A stretch of 64,000 nt of DNA, from positions 52,764,039 to 52,828,038 of the forward strand of contig NC_086026.1 of NCBI RefSeq assembly GCF_036323735.1, in the 5' to 3' direction. The notes under the pieces were generated by a model that had not been told where the DNA came from, ran no database searches, and saw nothing but the letters and a program-made list of their open reading frames with translations. A program made the translations under genes and the position numbers. Source of the DNA: Rattus norvegicus. Its lineage: Eukaryota; Chordata; Mammalia; Rodentia; Muridae. This document shows, in pieces, positions 30,868 to 42,090 of this stretch. Numbering within the stretch: the stretch's first letter is position 1; the number at the start of each line of letters is the position of its first letter.

Positions 30868-33800
30868 TAAGCTACCTGCTTTTAATAGGATCCAGACTGA
30901 CAGAGAGCTCTGTAGGGGAGTGGTTAGCCACTGATGCAAGCTGCATTCAACTTACGTGCCCCAGCATATCATCAGGGCCCTGTGTGGTACTTAAAGATAC
31001 CTATGGAATCATGGACAGAGAACCTGGCTTTGGCATGGGTACAAAGCACATAAACTTCTGATCTTCCATTAAAGCCACCGAAAGCATCCATAGCAGAGAA
31101 GGAGCTAACCAATCAGGTAAGAAGGATGATGCATCTCAGGTGTGTCAGTCAGCATCTCCATCAGCCACCACTGCGCAGGTACAGAGTGGTAACAATGGTG
31201 GCAGGATCAAGGCTGTACCTGAGCCAGTAGTGTAGACCTCTTCCCCAGATCAAGCCCAGGCGACTATGCCAGCAGCCATCAGAAGAGAGTGATGTTGATC
31301 TCTTAGTATGCCGTGGATCCTTAAGGAGATGACCTGGCACCTGATGTCACATGGCTTGCATCTGACCCCAGAACCCTGCCAGGGACAGCAATTCATCCTC
31401 ACTCGGATGGACGGTAATGTGGATGTGGATCTGTCTACATGATGACTGCGTATGAAGGCCAAACAGCGCCGGTAACTAGGAATGCACAAAACACTTGATT
31501 TCCTAATATAACATCCCCCAACACTGTTTCCCATCAAGAAACCCATCATCCAGGGAGGAGCGCCAGCCCTGACGGGAAGTCAGGGCACAGCAGTGATGGG
31601 TGCTCTGCCGCAGACATCTAAGTGCTCCTAAAGGTCCCAGAGCGCGCTTACCTTCTGCTTCACCCGAGAGCAGCTCTGCCAGGAGGTCAGGCATGCGTGT
31701 GTGGCCCGACACATGCTCCTCTCCTCCCGCACTGTGGCTATATGGTAAGGAACACCAAGAGACACAATGGTTTTCAAGTTCACAACCCAGAAAACAAACA
31801 AGCATAGTTTTCAGTGGGATATTGGAGGCCCTCTGCTGCCCTCAAAGGAGAATTTACAGTTTCTTGGGTGGTTGTCCACAGGTAGCTAGTGTGATGAAGA
31901 CAGCATTATCCATCAATCCTTCCTGCCTCAACCTCTACCTATAACTCTAGCATCCCTAAAAGCACAGAGACAGGCTCTACTTTCTGAAGAATCTGGGTGA
32001 AGAATCTGGGTGAAGACAGCCTTCAACCTATAAGCTGAATGCCTCTTGTCACCTACTGTCTAGACTCCACAGTGCTTCTTAGTCTTTGTGTCATCTAAGA
32101 TTAGACCCTGGAGGGAGCAGATTTATTAGCCCTCCGCTTTTGTATCTGTGAGGAAACGGTAAAGATTCTCCCCCAAGTTCATTGTTCAAATGCTTCTGTT
32201 TCCTGGAGATTATCCCTTGCCTTGGGTTCTACAGGATGGAATCCTGGGATTTCAGTTGGTCTTGAGTTCCATTTGTAGGGAGGACTCTACAGGGACTCCG
32301 AGGTTCAACCCACCAAATGTACAGTTTACCTATAGGTAGGAGTCATCTGAAAAAAAAGGGGGGAGCAAATGACATGGCAGAGCTATGGAGAGGAGTCAGG
32401 GGTGGGGTTGGCTTTGCAGAGTTGTGTCTCCAAGAACTTGGACAAGTTCTGGAAAATCTGCATGGAGGGAGAAGAGCCAGGCCTCCAGAGCATTTCTGGA
32501 GTCTCTCCATGGGGCCTGGGATCCAGGCTGGTAAAGCAATGCTGTTTGGACAGCTTTCAGAGAGGCAGGCGGGCTGGGTACCAAACTCCTTCAAAGGAAG
32601 GGAGTGTGCCCCAGCAGCAGCAGCCAGCACCAGCAACATGGTCCACGTCAGGCATTTTGACCAGCGTACGTCTTCCTTCCCCTGATATCTTAGGAATGGG
32701 GAAGAGAGTAGAATCAGATCGAGACAGGAAATATGTCAAATCTGAACTTCCACTGTATTTATAGGCAACAGGAACAAGGACGAGGCAAGATGTTCTGTTA
32801 CCAAGAGTAGAACAAAATGTAAGTGACGTGGTCAGGGGAATTTTACCAGAGAAGAGACATGGCTCAGACTATTGGACAGGCACAGATTTCAACCAAAATA
32901 TTATAACGAGAAGACTTTTGACTACCTGAGACACGTAAAGCAGTGCTGGGCTCCAGGTGTGTGGATATGGAGTGTGGAGAGAGAAGGTGAATAAACGCAT
33001 GTGCCCACTGCCGAGCTGCTACATCAGACTCAGTAAGGACAACGGGCATTCACACCCCATCTGCATGCAGGATGGAAAGGGTCAGGCTGGCATAAGCAGC
33101 ATCATGCACAGGCTGTGGAGAAGTTTCCTATCAGCAGGTGAAGGAGGGAAGAAGTGGGGTGGTCCAGATAGAGGCTGGAAACAATCTGCCCAAGTGAGCA
33201 CACTCTGTTGTCTCTGGGGACTGTCACCGTGGAGGTGTCCATTAGGATAATAATCAGTGCTGGGTCACAGAAACACTGAGGAAGGGTTAGTGAGGAAGGT
33301 TTAGGGAAGAAAGGGCATTTCTGTTGCTTCCACATCACCAGAATCCAGAGACTAGGGCTACAGACTTTATGGTGTCATTGATGTCCTCGCTTCTTGGCAT
33401 CTCGCTGCTAGCATCATCTAACATGTAGCTTACTGTTCGTGGTCCCAGACAGCTGCTTATCCTCTGGCTCCACAGGAAGGAAAGGAGAGTAGAAGCAACA
33501 GTGGTCACTGAAGAACAAAGCTGTCCCAGGGGCCATCAGCCTGCAGTCTACTGGCCAGATACTGGCTTCTTGGCCATTCTTCCTGACAAGGAAACTGGAC
33601 CAACAGAGTTGGTCTCCCAAAGATGGCCTGGAGAAGCAGTCAGCCCAGCCAAGGAAGAGGAGCACAGTGACGCTGAACACAGACCAAAGGAATGATTCTA
33701 TTCTAGTAAGCTTCTTATTGAAGTTTTTGTCGTTTGATTGTTTGTTGGTTTACTTAGAGAAGAATGGGTGTCTCAAGAGTCAGCTGCATCATGGGAAAGC

Positions 33801-35207
33801 CAACCCCAGCACCAGCAACATCTCAACAACACTGCATCACTAAGGTCCCCTGCCTACTCTGTAGGCATCTCAGCTTATCAGAGAGTTTCCTCTCCCTAGC
33901 AATTGCTACTGTTTATATAATCAGGGGTTTGGGATGGGTATCAGTATTATAAGTTTCAGGAGTTTCCTGAGACTTGTGAGTTTTCTTCTCTTCCTGAGCC
34001 TTGTAAGTTTTATGTAATTTCTGAGTCTTAAGTAGCTTCCTTAGATTGAATGCTTCCATTCAGAAGAAACAAGCTTCATACGCTAGCAGGCTGAGTCCTA
34101 GAGGCCTGCAAGGTCAAGATGCTGGTGAGATGAAGGGGAATCAATTAGGAAACCAGGAGATACTGGTGAGAAAAGATGTCCAGGAGCCAGCAGGATCTTC
34201 GACTTTTGTGAAGGAGTGACATCGTCAGTAGTGCCATATGCTATTGCTCAGCCAACTAAGATGGGCACTGAAGTTACTACTGAGTTAACACAACAGAAAA
34301 TAGTGGTGTTTCAGACTATAGAGTGAAAACCATAAAACCTAAATGACCTGGAAGAGAATAAGAGGAAAAGAATAGGAGACAACTTTTCCAAAGAGGCTTG
34401 CTATAAATAGCTAGAGGGGTTAAATGGGCCTGGAGGTCCTAGTCCCTCCTTTAAAGACAGGAACAAAAACTTAGATGCTGATGGGCATGGAGGAGGGATG
34501 GGTAAACAAGAGATGACAACACAGTCTTAACAGGGAGAGTATCATCAGTGTCCCTGAGTTGGGGGAGGGGTGGCACAGGTGCAGGAATTGGTGGGGTCTG
34601 AAAATGCTTCTGTCCTTGACTGGAAGCAGATACAGTTTGTCCACAGGACGGGGAGATGGAAGCGTAAGAAATAGACACAGGCAGGAGGGCAGCTGTGGGA
34701 GTTTGTGGAAGTTGTCTTTGTCCCCATTTGTTCAGTGACTAGAAAGCAAGGTTATCAGGAAATACAAGGACAGAGGAGGGAGGACTTGGCGGCTGGAGGA
34801 GAGAGGGGAAGGTGTGATCCTTCATATCAGAGAGGGGAGAGTGACTGGACCACAGAAATGATGGATGATACAGCAGCCAGCAACACCCACCCGAGTTCAG
34901 GGATCATAAATTCAAAGCAAGATGACCAGTATACTCGGAGAATGTTTCCACAGCTGTGTTATGCTGGCCGAGGTGCGCCATCACAGGGAGGCAAAGGTGG
35001 ATTGAGCTGCTGGAAGATTGGCTGAGGTGACAGAGGCATGGGAGTGGCGATATTTGCTGAGAAGATGGCAGTGGCTGATCAAAGATCAGCACCTGGGTTA
35101 GGTGGAGGGCTGGCGAGAGGAAGAGCCAGGGATAGGGAAGGGTGACAGTTTGGCAAAGTACAGCTCCGGTGTACCTAGGAGGTAATGTTTGAGGTGCAAA
35201 CTAAAGC
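30868..35207. other. Single-copy DNA, about 4.3 kb
   Basis: No SINE, LTR or LINE recognised. A MIR-like trace may lie at 32110-32160 ('tttgtatctgtgaggaaacg'). There are many short frames on both strands (up to 131 codons at 32369) but no domain. An exon could hide here, but nothing in the sequence singles one out. Confidence 0.4.
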
Positions 35208-35213
35208 CCCTAG

Positions 35214-35905
35214 ATATGGTGTCTTGAGATGGATTTGGGAGTCCTGAGATATGGTATAGGGTTTAGAGGCAGAAATGTAGTGTCTTGAGGCAGGGCATGA
35301 GATAAGACACAGGGTCTGGAGTCTTAAGATTAAGGATCTTAAGGTAAGGTAATGGGTCTGAGCTAGGATGTCAAGTTTTGAGGTAAGGTGTGGGATCCTG
35401 AGATGAAATAGGAGCTTGAAAAGGAGTGTGGAGTTTTGAGACAGAATGTGGATCTTGAGGCAGGGTATGAGGCCTTGAGATGAGGCATGGTCTGAGACAG
35501 GAGGATGCAGGGTTCTGAAATGTGGTCTTGGGATGAGGTGTGGAACTTTTAGATGAGGTGTGGGGCCTTGAGACAAAGTATGTTTTCGAGATAGGGGATG
35601 AGGCAAGAAATGGGTTCTTGAGACAGAGTGCGGGGGTCTTGAGACGGGGTATGAGGTCTTGAAATGGGACGTGTGTTATTAAGACAGAATGTTGCATCTT
35701 GACACAGGTCTTGACATGTGGTATGGGGTCTTGACATGAGGTATGGGGTCTTGAGTCAAAGTAGGGAGTCTTGAGGCAGGGTATAGGGTCTTGAGATAGG
35801 ATGCGGGATTTTGAAATGGGGCATGGGGGTCTTGAGATGGGGAGTGGTGTCTTAAGGCCAGGGTGTAAGGTCTTGAGATGGGGTATGGACTCTTGAGTAG
35901 GGTTA
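35214..35905 (+). repeat. Minisatellite, about 35 units of 20 bases
   Basis: A degenerate tandem array with consensus near GTCTTGAGATGGGGTATGGG. The start 'tcttgag' recurs about every 20 bases, with the best copies at 35770-35905 and more drifted copies to the left. The + strand is strongly purine-rich, with GGG in most units. Minus-strand frames of 108-143 codons over it translate the repeat and are not genes. Confidence 0.9.
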
Positions 35906-36671
35906 TAGAATGATAGAAACTGCTGGCAATGACAAGGTCTGGGGCAAGCCCTTTGAGTAGTGGCCAGAGGAAGACTGAAGACCAGCCCTGCTCAGGTAAG
36001 GAACTGCAGGTACCAGGGGGTTCGAAGATGATTTGCCAATAATGCAGGAAAGGATTGGAGAGAGTCCCCATAATCCAGGGGCCAAAATGTTTAAGAGGAG
36101 AGGGGCCCGTGGCGGGTAGATAGTTGCAGCCAGGAGCTTCTGACTAGAGATTCAACTTGGGTTGTTTTTCAAGAGGAAGGATGGGTGCTGGCAAGGGGCT
36201 GAGCAGCAAGAGCCAGGAGGACTCCTACTCCACCTCCAGGAACAGGGACCGTGGAGAGAACATAGCCCCCATGTGGAGGGCTGCGGAGGAGCAGGACAGA
36301 GGGCTTCCAGTAAGAGCTGGAGGAGGCAGGGTGGTGGTGGGTGACACAGAGGCTACTGAGCTGAGGCCCAGCCCTGAGACTGATTCCATCAAGCCCAGTG
36401 TGCCAGCAACTGCTCCGAGCACCATTTTGACCCAGGTAGAAGGAAGCTCAGAGATAATCATTTCAGAGGCACTGAGTTGCTCACGCAGCGGCAGATCTGA
36501 CCTTGTTAATATCGCAATAGCACAACCCATGGGAAGGGCCTTGCACGGGGCTGAGCCACCGAGGCAGCTTATCTTGCAATACATTGCCCTTTACAAGGGA
36601 CGCATGGACGCCAAGTGCCCACAGGATGGAAATTAAAGAGGGAAAGACTTGGGGTGGATGGCAAAGATATT

Positions 36672-36685
36672 AAAAAAAAAAAAAA
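36672..36685 (+). repeat. A14 run
   Basis: A pure A run preceded 35 bases upstream by ATTAAA (36632-36637). It could be a retrocopy tail, but no target-site duplication was found. Confidence 0.7.
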
Positions 36686-37133
36686 GTCAGTACCGAGGTT
36701 TATTTTTAGGTCTACTGAAGTAGAAAATAAGTGCTCTGACTGTGAAAGCGGGATCACAAGGCCAGCCCTTGGCCCCAAGAGCAGCTTGGGTCCTGTGCTG
36801 CAGAAACCTACCATTCGTAACTTCTGATTTAACGTGGCGCAGACAAGAGGCGCTCACATGATACATCGCTTGTATATTCTTCTATCGATCTGCAAGACTT
36901 CGTTTTCTAAACTTCCCATCCATCAGCTGGATCTGTTCCTGCTCCCCACCGACCATCAAGATGAAATAGGGGGTGGACCATCCCACCTTGCAAACGTGGC
37001 CCGTTTTATGAGGCTGGAGGATTACAAAGATGGGCTTGATTCGTGTTCATTCCTACAACAGACGGACCTTACTGTGATGCTGAAAGGTGAGGCACAGGAG
37101 GGAGGACACCAGAAAGGGGTATCAGAGACCCAA

Positions 37134-37228
37134 ACACACCAGACCCAGGAAGAGAGAGGTAACATCCGGGGAAGAAAGCCTCGGACACACCAGACCCGGG
37201 AAGAGAGAGGTAACATCCCGGGGAAGAG
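37134..37228 (+). repeat. 51-base tandem duplication
   Basis: Two adjacent copies start at 37134 and 37185. Both begin 'acacaccagacc' and carry 'gggaagagagaggtaacatc' or a near variant. The copies differ at only a few positions over about 43 aligned bases. The period of 51 is a multiple of three, so the frames remain open across it. Confidence 0.9.
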
Positions 37229-38711
37229 GCACGTACGTGAGACTTGTCATCCCCTGTGGAGGCCATCCTGGATCTTGCTACTATAAACACTTTTGGAGCT
37301 GAATAACGGCACGAACACTGCCCACATTCGCCATCCGCTTTTACCCCACAACAGAAGGGCCTGGATGGTACCGCTGCTGCCGGCCTGTGGGCCTGGGGAA
37401 AAAAGAACCTGTTTCCCACTGGCTCCCACAGGAGGTTACTGTGCCCCCACCGGAAGACATGTTGTTCTGTGCATATAAGGAAACTCGGGTACCCACGTAC
37501 CACCTTAACTCTTCTTCTCCTGCCAATATTCTCAGAACGGGAAAGGCAAGCATCTGTGATGTTACATCCACCCCCAGCCCCACCCCTCCATTTACAGAAA
37601 AGAGTCTTTTCAGTGTTTGCAAAGCAGATCTCTGCACCCAGTGGGGTGGGGACGGAGGACAAAGGGGAAACTCCCTATGGCCTGTGCTTTGGAGGCTGCG
37701 ACACAGAGGGCAGAAGGCAGGACTGAAGACTGCTGGAGCCTCGGGGCTCTTGTAAAGGGTAGCCGGCTTTTGTGGGGTGTAGTAAGCCTATGAACAGCCC
37801 TAGGAGCTCAGCACAACTCAGAGCATCCTTTAGCCAAGTAGAGGGGAAATGGCAGACCAGGAGTTGAATAAGCTAGCGATGTTCCAGGAGCCTGTAGCCA
37901 GTTCCATTCTGGGGCCTTTGGCCAACCTCCACATCTCTGTGTGCCTTGGTTCTCCTAAGAGAAGAATGCTGACTTTTCTCTTGGGTCTTGAGAGGCGTCC
38001 AAAGAGTGTCAGATGTAACAACCTTACAAATAAAGGAATTATCGATGTAACTGATGGTTTAAATTGAGCCCTGGGACCTCTGCTGTTTAGAGGTTGGATC
38101 AATAGCAATAACAACAATAAGTAGTGTATAACTCAGGAGGGAGTTTATAAAGAACCCAATGGCTAGGCCTAGATAGCTCAGGAAGAGACAGAGACTGTTC
38201 TTGTCTGCACACACCACCCCAGCCACCAAGCACCCTGACCAGACAGCCTAGAGGCCCTGGCTGTTACGGATGGGGAGGGGTCCTGGCTCTGCAGGAGAGT
38301 TGGACTGGAAATGAAGGAACAGAGTAAGAAGGAAGAAGTCCCCAGGGACTGTGCACAGTGCTGGTCCTAGAAGAGTTAGCCCAGTGATGTACCATCGAGG
38401 AGACTTCTAGACATGTTCATAGCCAGTTAGAAAGTTAAAGAAGAATTCGGCCATGGAGAGATGGACCAGCTGGGCCAGACACGGTTCTGCAGCTTCAGAC
38501 AAAGAGCAGATGTGTTGGGACTGCATAAGGTCTGAAATGTGAAGTCCTTGTCTGAAGCGTTGACTCTGGCATATCCCTACTGGTAGTATGGGATAACCCC
38601 CCAGGGCTTCTTATTGGCAGTTGGAGACAAGGCTAGCTCTCTATTTAGTGCCTGTAGGAACGCCAGCTATAAGAGGACCCAGAGGCTGCCTGGAGTTTTC
38701 CAAAGGATTTT

Positions 38712-38915
38712 TTAAAAAGATTTTTATTTATTATATTTTATGCGTACAAGGTCTTTGAGTACATGTATATATACCATGCATGTGCCTGCAGAAGAGAGAA
38801 CCAGATCTCCTGGAATTGGAGTTGCAGACAATTGCGAGCTGCCACCATGGGTGCTGAGAACCAACCCCACACACTCTGCAAAAGCAACAAGTGCTTAGTG
38901 AGGAGCCTTCTCTCC
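38712..38915 (-). mobile_element. B2/B3-type SINE, reverse
   Basis: A T/A-rich reversed tail ('aaaaagatttttatttatta'), then 'atgcatgtgcctgcagaaga', 'gttgcagacaattgcgagct', 'gccaccatgggtgctgagaa' and 'gaggagccttctctcc'. Clearly a B2-family element but diverged. Confidence 0.8.
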
Positions 38916-38939
38916 ATACACACAAACCTTCAGTTTTAA

Positions 38940-38941
<2 letters not shown>

Positions 38942-38981
<40 letters not shown>

Positions 38982-38982
38982 C
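38942..38982 (+). repeat. (TG)n(CG)n microsatellite
   Basis: About 17 TG units followed by four CG units, a perfect alternating purine-pyrimidine run of about 40 bases with strong Z-DNA potential. Confidence 0.95.
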
Positions 38983-39130
38983 CTGTGCACACGTGAGTGT
39001 GATGTCCTCACAGTCCAGAAGAATCCCTTGGATCTCCTGAGGCTGGAGTTATAGGTGTTTGTGAGCGCCTGTCATGGGTACTCTTCAAGAGCAGAAAGAG
39101 CTCCTAACCTCGAAGCCATCTCTACATCCC
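38983..39130 (-). mobile_element. B3-type SINE, reverse
   Basis: Shows 'cctgaggctggagttatagg', 'tgtttgtgagcgcctgtcat', 'gggtactcttcaagagcaga' and 'aacctcgaagccatctctac', the reversed B3/B2 order. The TG tract to the left is its expanded tail. Confidence 0.75.
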
Positions 39131-39554
39131 TGTGTTCTGTGTTTTATCAGACAGCTCACCACATGGGCTGATGAGAAGTGTCCCGGTATAGTTTTGCCCT
39201 TCTAGTGGCCACAGAACCAGATTCAGTTCACTAATCTTTACTAAGACAGGACTGAGTCTAGAGACCAAACCCTCTGTGAGATGAAACTGATCTCTTACCT
39301 CCTCTCTACCCCGACCTCAGCATGGGCACCGTTGGGTTTTTAACTTCTTTGAGGTAGTTTACCTCCAGTTTTCCTGCTGGTTGGCAATGGGCACATCGCA
39401 GACAGAGCCCTACTAGGAGCTTGCTACTGAGAACTGACCTGGCAGGACAGTGCTTTTCTCCTGGAGAGAGGGGTTCGTTACTGAGACAGTTTGGCAAAAG
39501 AAACAGAAAGAGATTTCTGTTGGGATGAGAAAAGGCCTTTGAAAAGGCACAAAA

Positions 39555-39760
39555 CGGTCTAGAGAGATGGCTCAGCAGTTGAGAGTGCTGGCTGTTCTGG
39601 CAGAGGATCTGAGCTCAGTCCATCACCTACACCAGGCTGCTTACACGGGCGCCTGACTCCCTCTTCTGGTCTCCTCAGGCACCCTCATACTCATGACATA
39701 CACACTCATATAGGCACACATACTTGGAGATTAAAAAAATAAAACAAATCATTTTTAAGA
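39555..39760 (+). mobile_element. B3-type SINE, forward
   Basis: Starts 'gtctagagagatggctcagc', followed by 'agttgagagtgctggctgtt', 'gaggatctgagctcagtcca', 'ctgactccctcttctggtct' and a tail 'aaaataaaacaaatcatttt'. The intact tRNA-like head shows the Pol III A box. Confidence 0.85.
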
Positions 39761-40149
39761 GAGAAAGGGGACACAAAACTCCTAGAAAGGGAGCCTGGTG
39801 GGGGTTAGGCCAAATTATGGGTGCTTAAGAAAATTGTCTGTGGAAAGAGCATCCTGGGCAGGATGCTGGTCATGTGCTATCAAACCCCGCCCCCAAGCCT
39901 GACCCTCCCTCCTCTGCTGAGAAGAATTAACAACAGCGCTAAGTGATAAGCTCTAAAGGACTTTACTGATAAACTCTCTAGTTCAAGCAAGCCAGTATTC
40001 AGTCATGGGGAATGAATACTGCTTGAATGAAGACCTGAGCAGGGAGCTGAAGTCAACATGGACCTGGTCATTTAGAATCTGTGCTGCTAAATGGAATGTT
40101 TTCATGCATGGTAACTGATGCCTCACAGAGTGGGGTACAGTTCCCTTGT
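39761..40149. other. Single-copy DNA, nothing recognised
   Basis: No feature supported. Confidence 0.4.
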
Positions 40150-40159
40150 GAACGCATGG

Positions 40160-40335
40160 AAACACACATATACAGACATACACAACTAGAGTTTTTCTCT
40201 CTCTTTCACACAGCTAGAATTTTCTCTCTCACACACACAGAGACATGCACACATATGCAACTAGAAATGTCTATTTCTCTCTCATACACACAGCTAGCAT
40301 TTTCCCTGTGTCTTTATCTCTGTGTCTCAGTCTCT
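40160..40335 (+). repeat. 75-base tandem pair with CTAG and CACA/CTCT units
   Basis: The CTAG-containing motif recurs at 40186, 40214, 40261 and 40294, with CT-rich and CA-rich spacers. This suggests a degenerate 75-base unit present about twice. Confidence 0.7.
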
Positions 40336-40336
40336 G

Positions 40337-40367
<31 letters not shown>

Positions 40368-40384
40368 GTCTCTGTCTCTGTCTG

Positions 40385-40438
<54 letters not shown>

Positions 40439-40440
40439 AT
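40320..40440 (+). repeat. (TCTG)n/(TCTC)n microsatellite
   Basis: Mixed 'tctctg' and 'tctgtc' units, then seven TCTG units near 40378-40412, then a pure (TC)n run to 40438. It joins the preceding duplication to form a compound repeat of about 280 bases. Confidence 0.95.
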
Positions 40441-40727
40441 GCACATGCGCACACACAGATATGCCTGTAGGTACATGTTGGGCAAAAACAAACAGTAATT
40501 CAAAAGAAAGACTACTGGACCCTTGGGCCAGCAGAGAATCTCAGTTCCCATAATAGATTACTGTCCTCAAGCTGACCAAAATCAGTTATTTCAACCTCTA
40601 ACCTAGAGCTCTCAAACATTCCTGATGTATTGACCTGAAGCCTCTGCTTAGCACTCCCCACACAGGGAACTTACTCCTGTGCTTGGTCACCGTGGCTAGT
40701 GCTAATCACAATAGGCCAGTGGTTGCC
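40441..40727. other. Single-copy DNA, nothing recognised
   Basis: No feature supported. Confidence 0.4.
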
Positions 40728-40860
40728 AGCCATGTGCCTGGCACTGTGTTAAGCCCCTGCAACAGGCTATTTCCAATAGCAAGCTGAGCATTCTTCTCTC
40801 CATTTAACCAAAATTGGAACTGAGTCTCTGGAATGACATTGCTCAGTGATTTGTTTTAGC
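40728..40860 (-). mobile_element. MIR SINE, reverse
   Basis: The series 'ccatgtgcctggcactgtgt', 'taagcccctgcaacaggcta' and 'aattggaactgagtctctgg' matches a reversed MIR from its 3' end inward ('gtgccaggcactgtgctaagc... gaggaaactgaggc'). Confidence 0.55.
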
Positions 40861-41308
40861 AGGGGGAAGATCTGGGCTTGAAACTGGGGCCTGAGTTTTT
40901 GTGCATGCTGAGCCCTGGACATCCGATGGTGCCTCTGGAAAAGCCCAACACTCTATTCTGCTAGTCTCACTGGCTGACCCCAGAGTGGAGCTCCAGAGCT
41001 TTGAGGAGGCTTTCCCCTTCTCCCATTGTCCCTTTCCTTTGATGTCATCTTAGAAGGGTTTTCCAAATGTGGGTCTCCAAAGGAGTTCCCAAAGGTTTCT
41101 ATCCCCTCTTGCTTAAGCACTAGACTTTGAGTTTGTTCCCTAAGATGCCATTGGCTTTTTGGACAGCCATATCACATCTTTTACTGTTTTAAGGAAGCTG
41201 GGGATTTGCATTTGATTTTAGTTAGCCCATTTTTTATTTTCAATATAAACTGCTATCAGCTACTTCTGTAGTTGGGATGAAAAAAATGTGCTTGGCTTTT
41301 TATTTCAG
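40861..41308. other. Single-copy DNA upstream of a candidate exon
   Basis: No repeat recognised. If the candidate terminal exon at 41309 is real, this is intron. The last 35 bases are T-rich and end in TTTATTTCAG. Confidence 0.35.
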
Positions 41309-42090
41309 CATCTCAGAAGAGCGTGTGAAGTTCGAGCCTGTCAGCCAGTACTCTAGCCAGCCTAGCAGCTTTGAGACATTTGCAAATTGGCTGAGCAGGC
41401 TTTCTCAGCCGAGTAGTGATGAAAGTCAGGCCAAGATTCAGGGGGCCAAGTCTGCCCCATCGACCAGGGAGACCACCTATCCAGTGACATTGACCCACAA
41501 AGCATGGCTCTGATTCAATGCCAAATGCCAGCCACAACTGTGGGTTTGGACTCAGGCCAAAGACGTGCCGGGAGTCCACTTTAGAGGGCAAATCTCACTT
41601 CGGCTGCAGGAGGAAAGGGGAGTGTGATAGGAAAGATGCCAAAGTTAAGAACCTTTGGCCCACTGACCCAGCAAAAGTGCAGTTGGCAATGAGTTCCCAA
41701 CATCAGCAGCCAAAGGGAGCATGTGTCAGATGTGGGCCAAGGCTAAGGAATACCCAGACACAATAAGGTGCTTCGAGCGATGCCCACACCAATCCCAGGA
41801 AACTGGTATAGTAGGCTTCTTAAAAGTACAAACAGCTAATGTTTTGAGTGTCTATCTGGTTGTCTGAATCCCCTTGCTCTGGTTAGCTTGGGACCTTCTG
41901 CTATGACTGTGTCTAGTGACATTATTCAAGCCTAGCAAGACTATCTTTAAGTCTGTAGTCGATTTTTAAATGTTGCAATGCGTTGTGTCTAGGGCATTTC
42001 CCTAGAAGTGTATGATATATTTTTTTCTTTGGCTCAGGAAAATCCTAAATTGCCATTTGCTTAACGAATAAAGAATCTGATGGTCTCACA
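41309..42090 (+). other. Candidate 3'-terminal exon
   Basis: A polypyrimidine tract ends in TTTATTTCAG at 41299-41308. The frame that follows stays open for 68 codons to TGA at 41511-41513. It translates to a hydrophilic, Ser/Gln/Glu-rich piece beginning SEERVKFEPVSQYSSQPSSF and ending THKAWL. After the stop, about 550 bases without repeats lead to AATAAA at 42067-42072. In phase, the splice leaves one base before the ATC codon. I do not recognise the protein. No upstream exon can be assigned, and the same layout can arise by chance in 64 kb. Codon composition looks coding-like, with frequent AGC, CAG, GAG and AAG. Other options are a pseudogene fragment or a non-coding exon. Confidence 0.25.
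42067..42072 (+). promoter_or_regulatory. AATAAA polyadenylation signal, candidate
   Basis: Canonical hexamer about 550 bases after the TGA of the candidate exon. The downstream GT-rich element is weak, so the signal may be fortuitous. Confidence 0.3.

Larger units (their letters stand above)
35906..38711. other. Single-copy DNA, about 2.8 kb
   Basis: No named gene. It holds the longest open frame in the window (minus strand, 37069-37662, 197 codons), a 159-codon + frame at 36157-36636 followed by ATTAAA and an A14 run, and a 51-base tandem duplication at 37134-37228. None of the translations has a recognisable domain. Confidence 0.4.

Noticed and set aside
35175..36071. Minus-strand frames of 108-143 codons with repeated LIPRLKTP-like pieces
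   Set aside because: They translate the 20-base minisatellite, and the frame changes with the unit length.
37134..37228. CRISPR-like direct repeats
   Set aside because: Only two adjacent copies with no spacer, in a mammalian genome.
37069..37662. Longest open frame in the window, 197 codons on the minus strand
   Set aside because: No domain, signal or homolog recognised. Opposite-strand frames are also open there because stops are rare in this GC-richer stretch, and one part is a translated tandem duplication. Length is within what 64 kb gives by chance.
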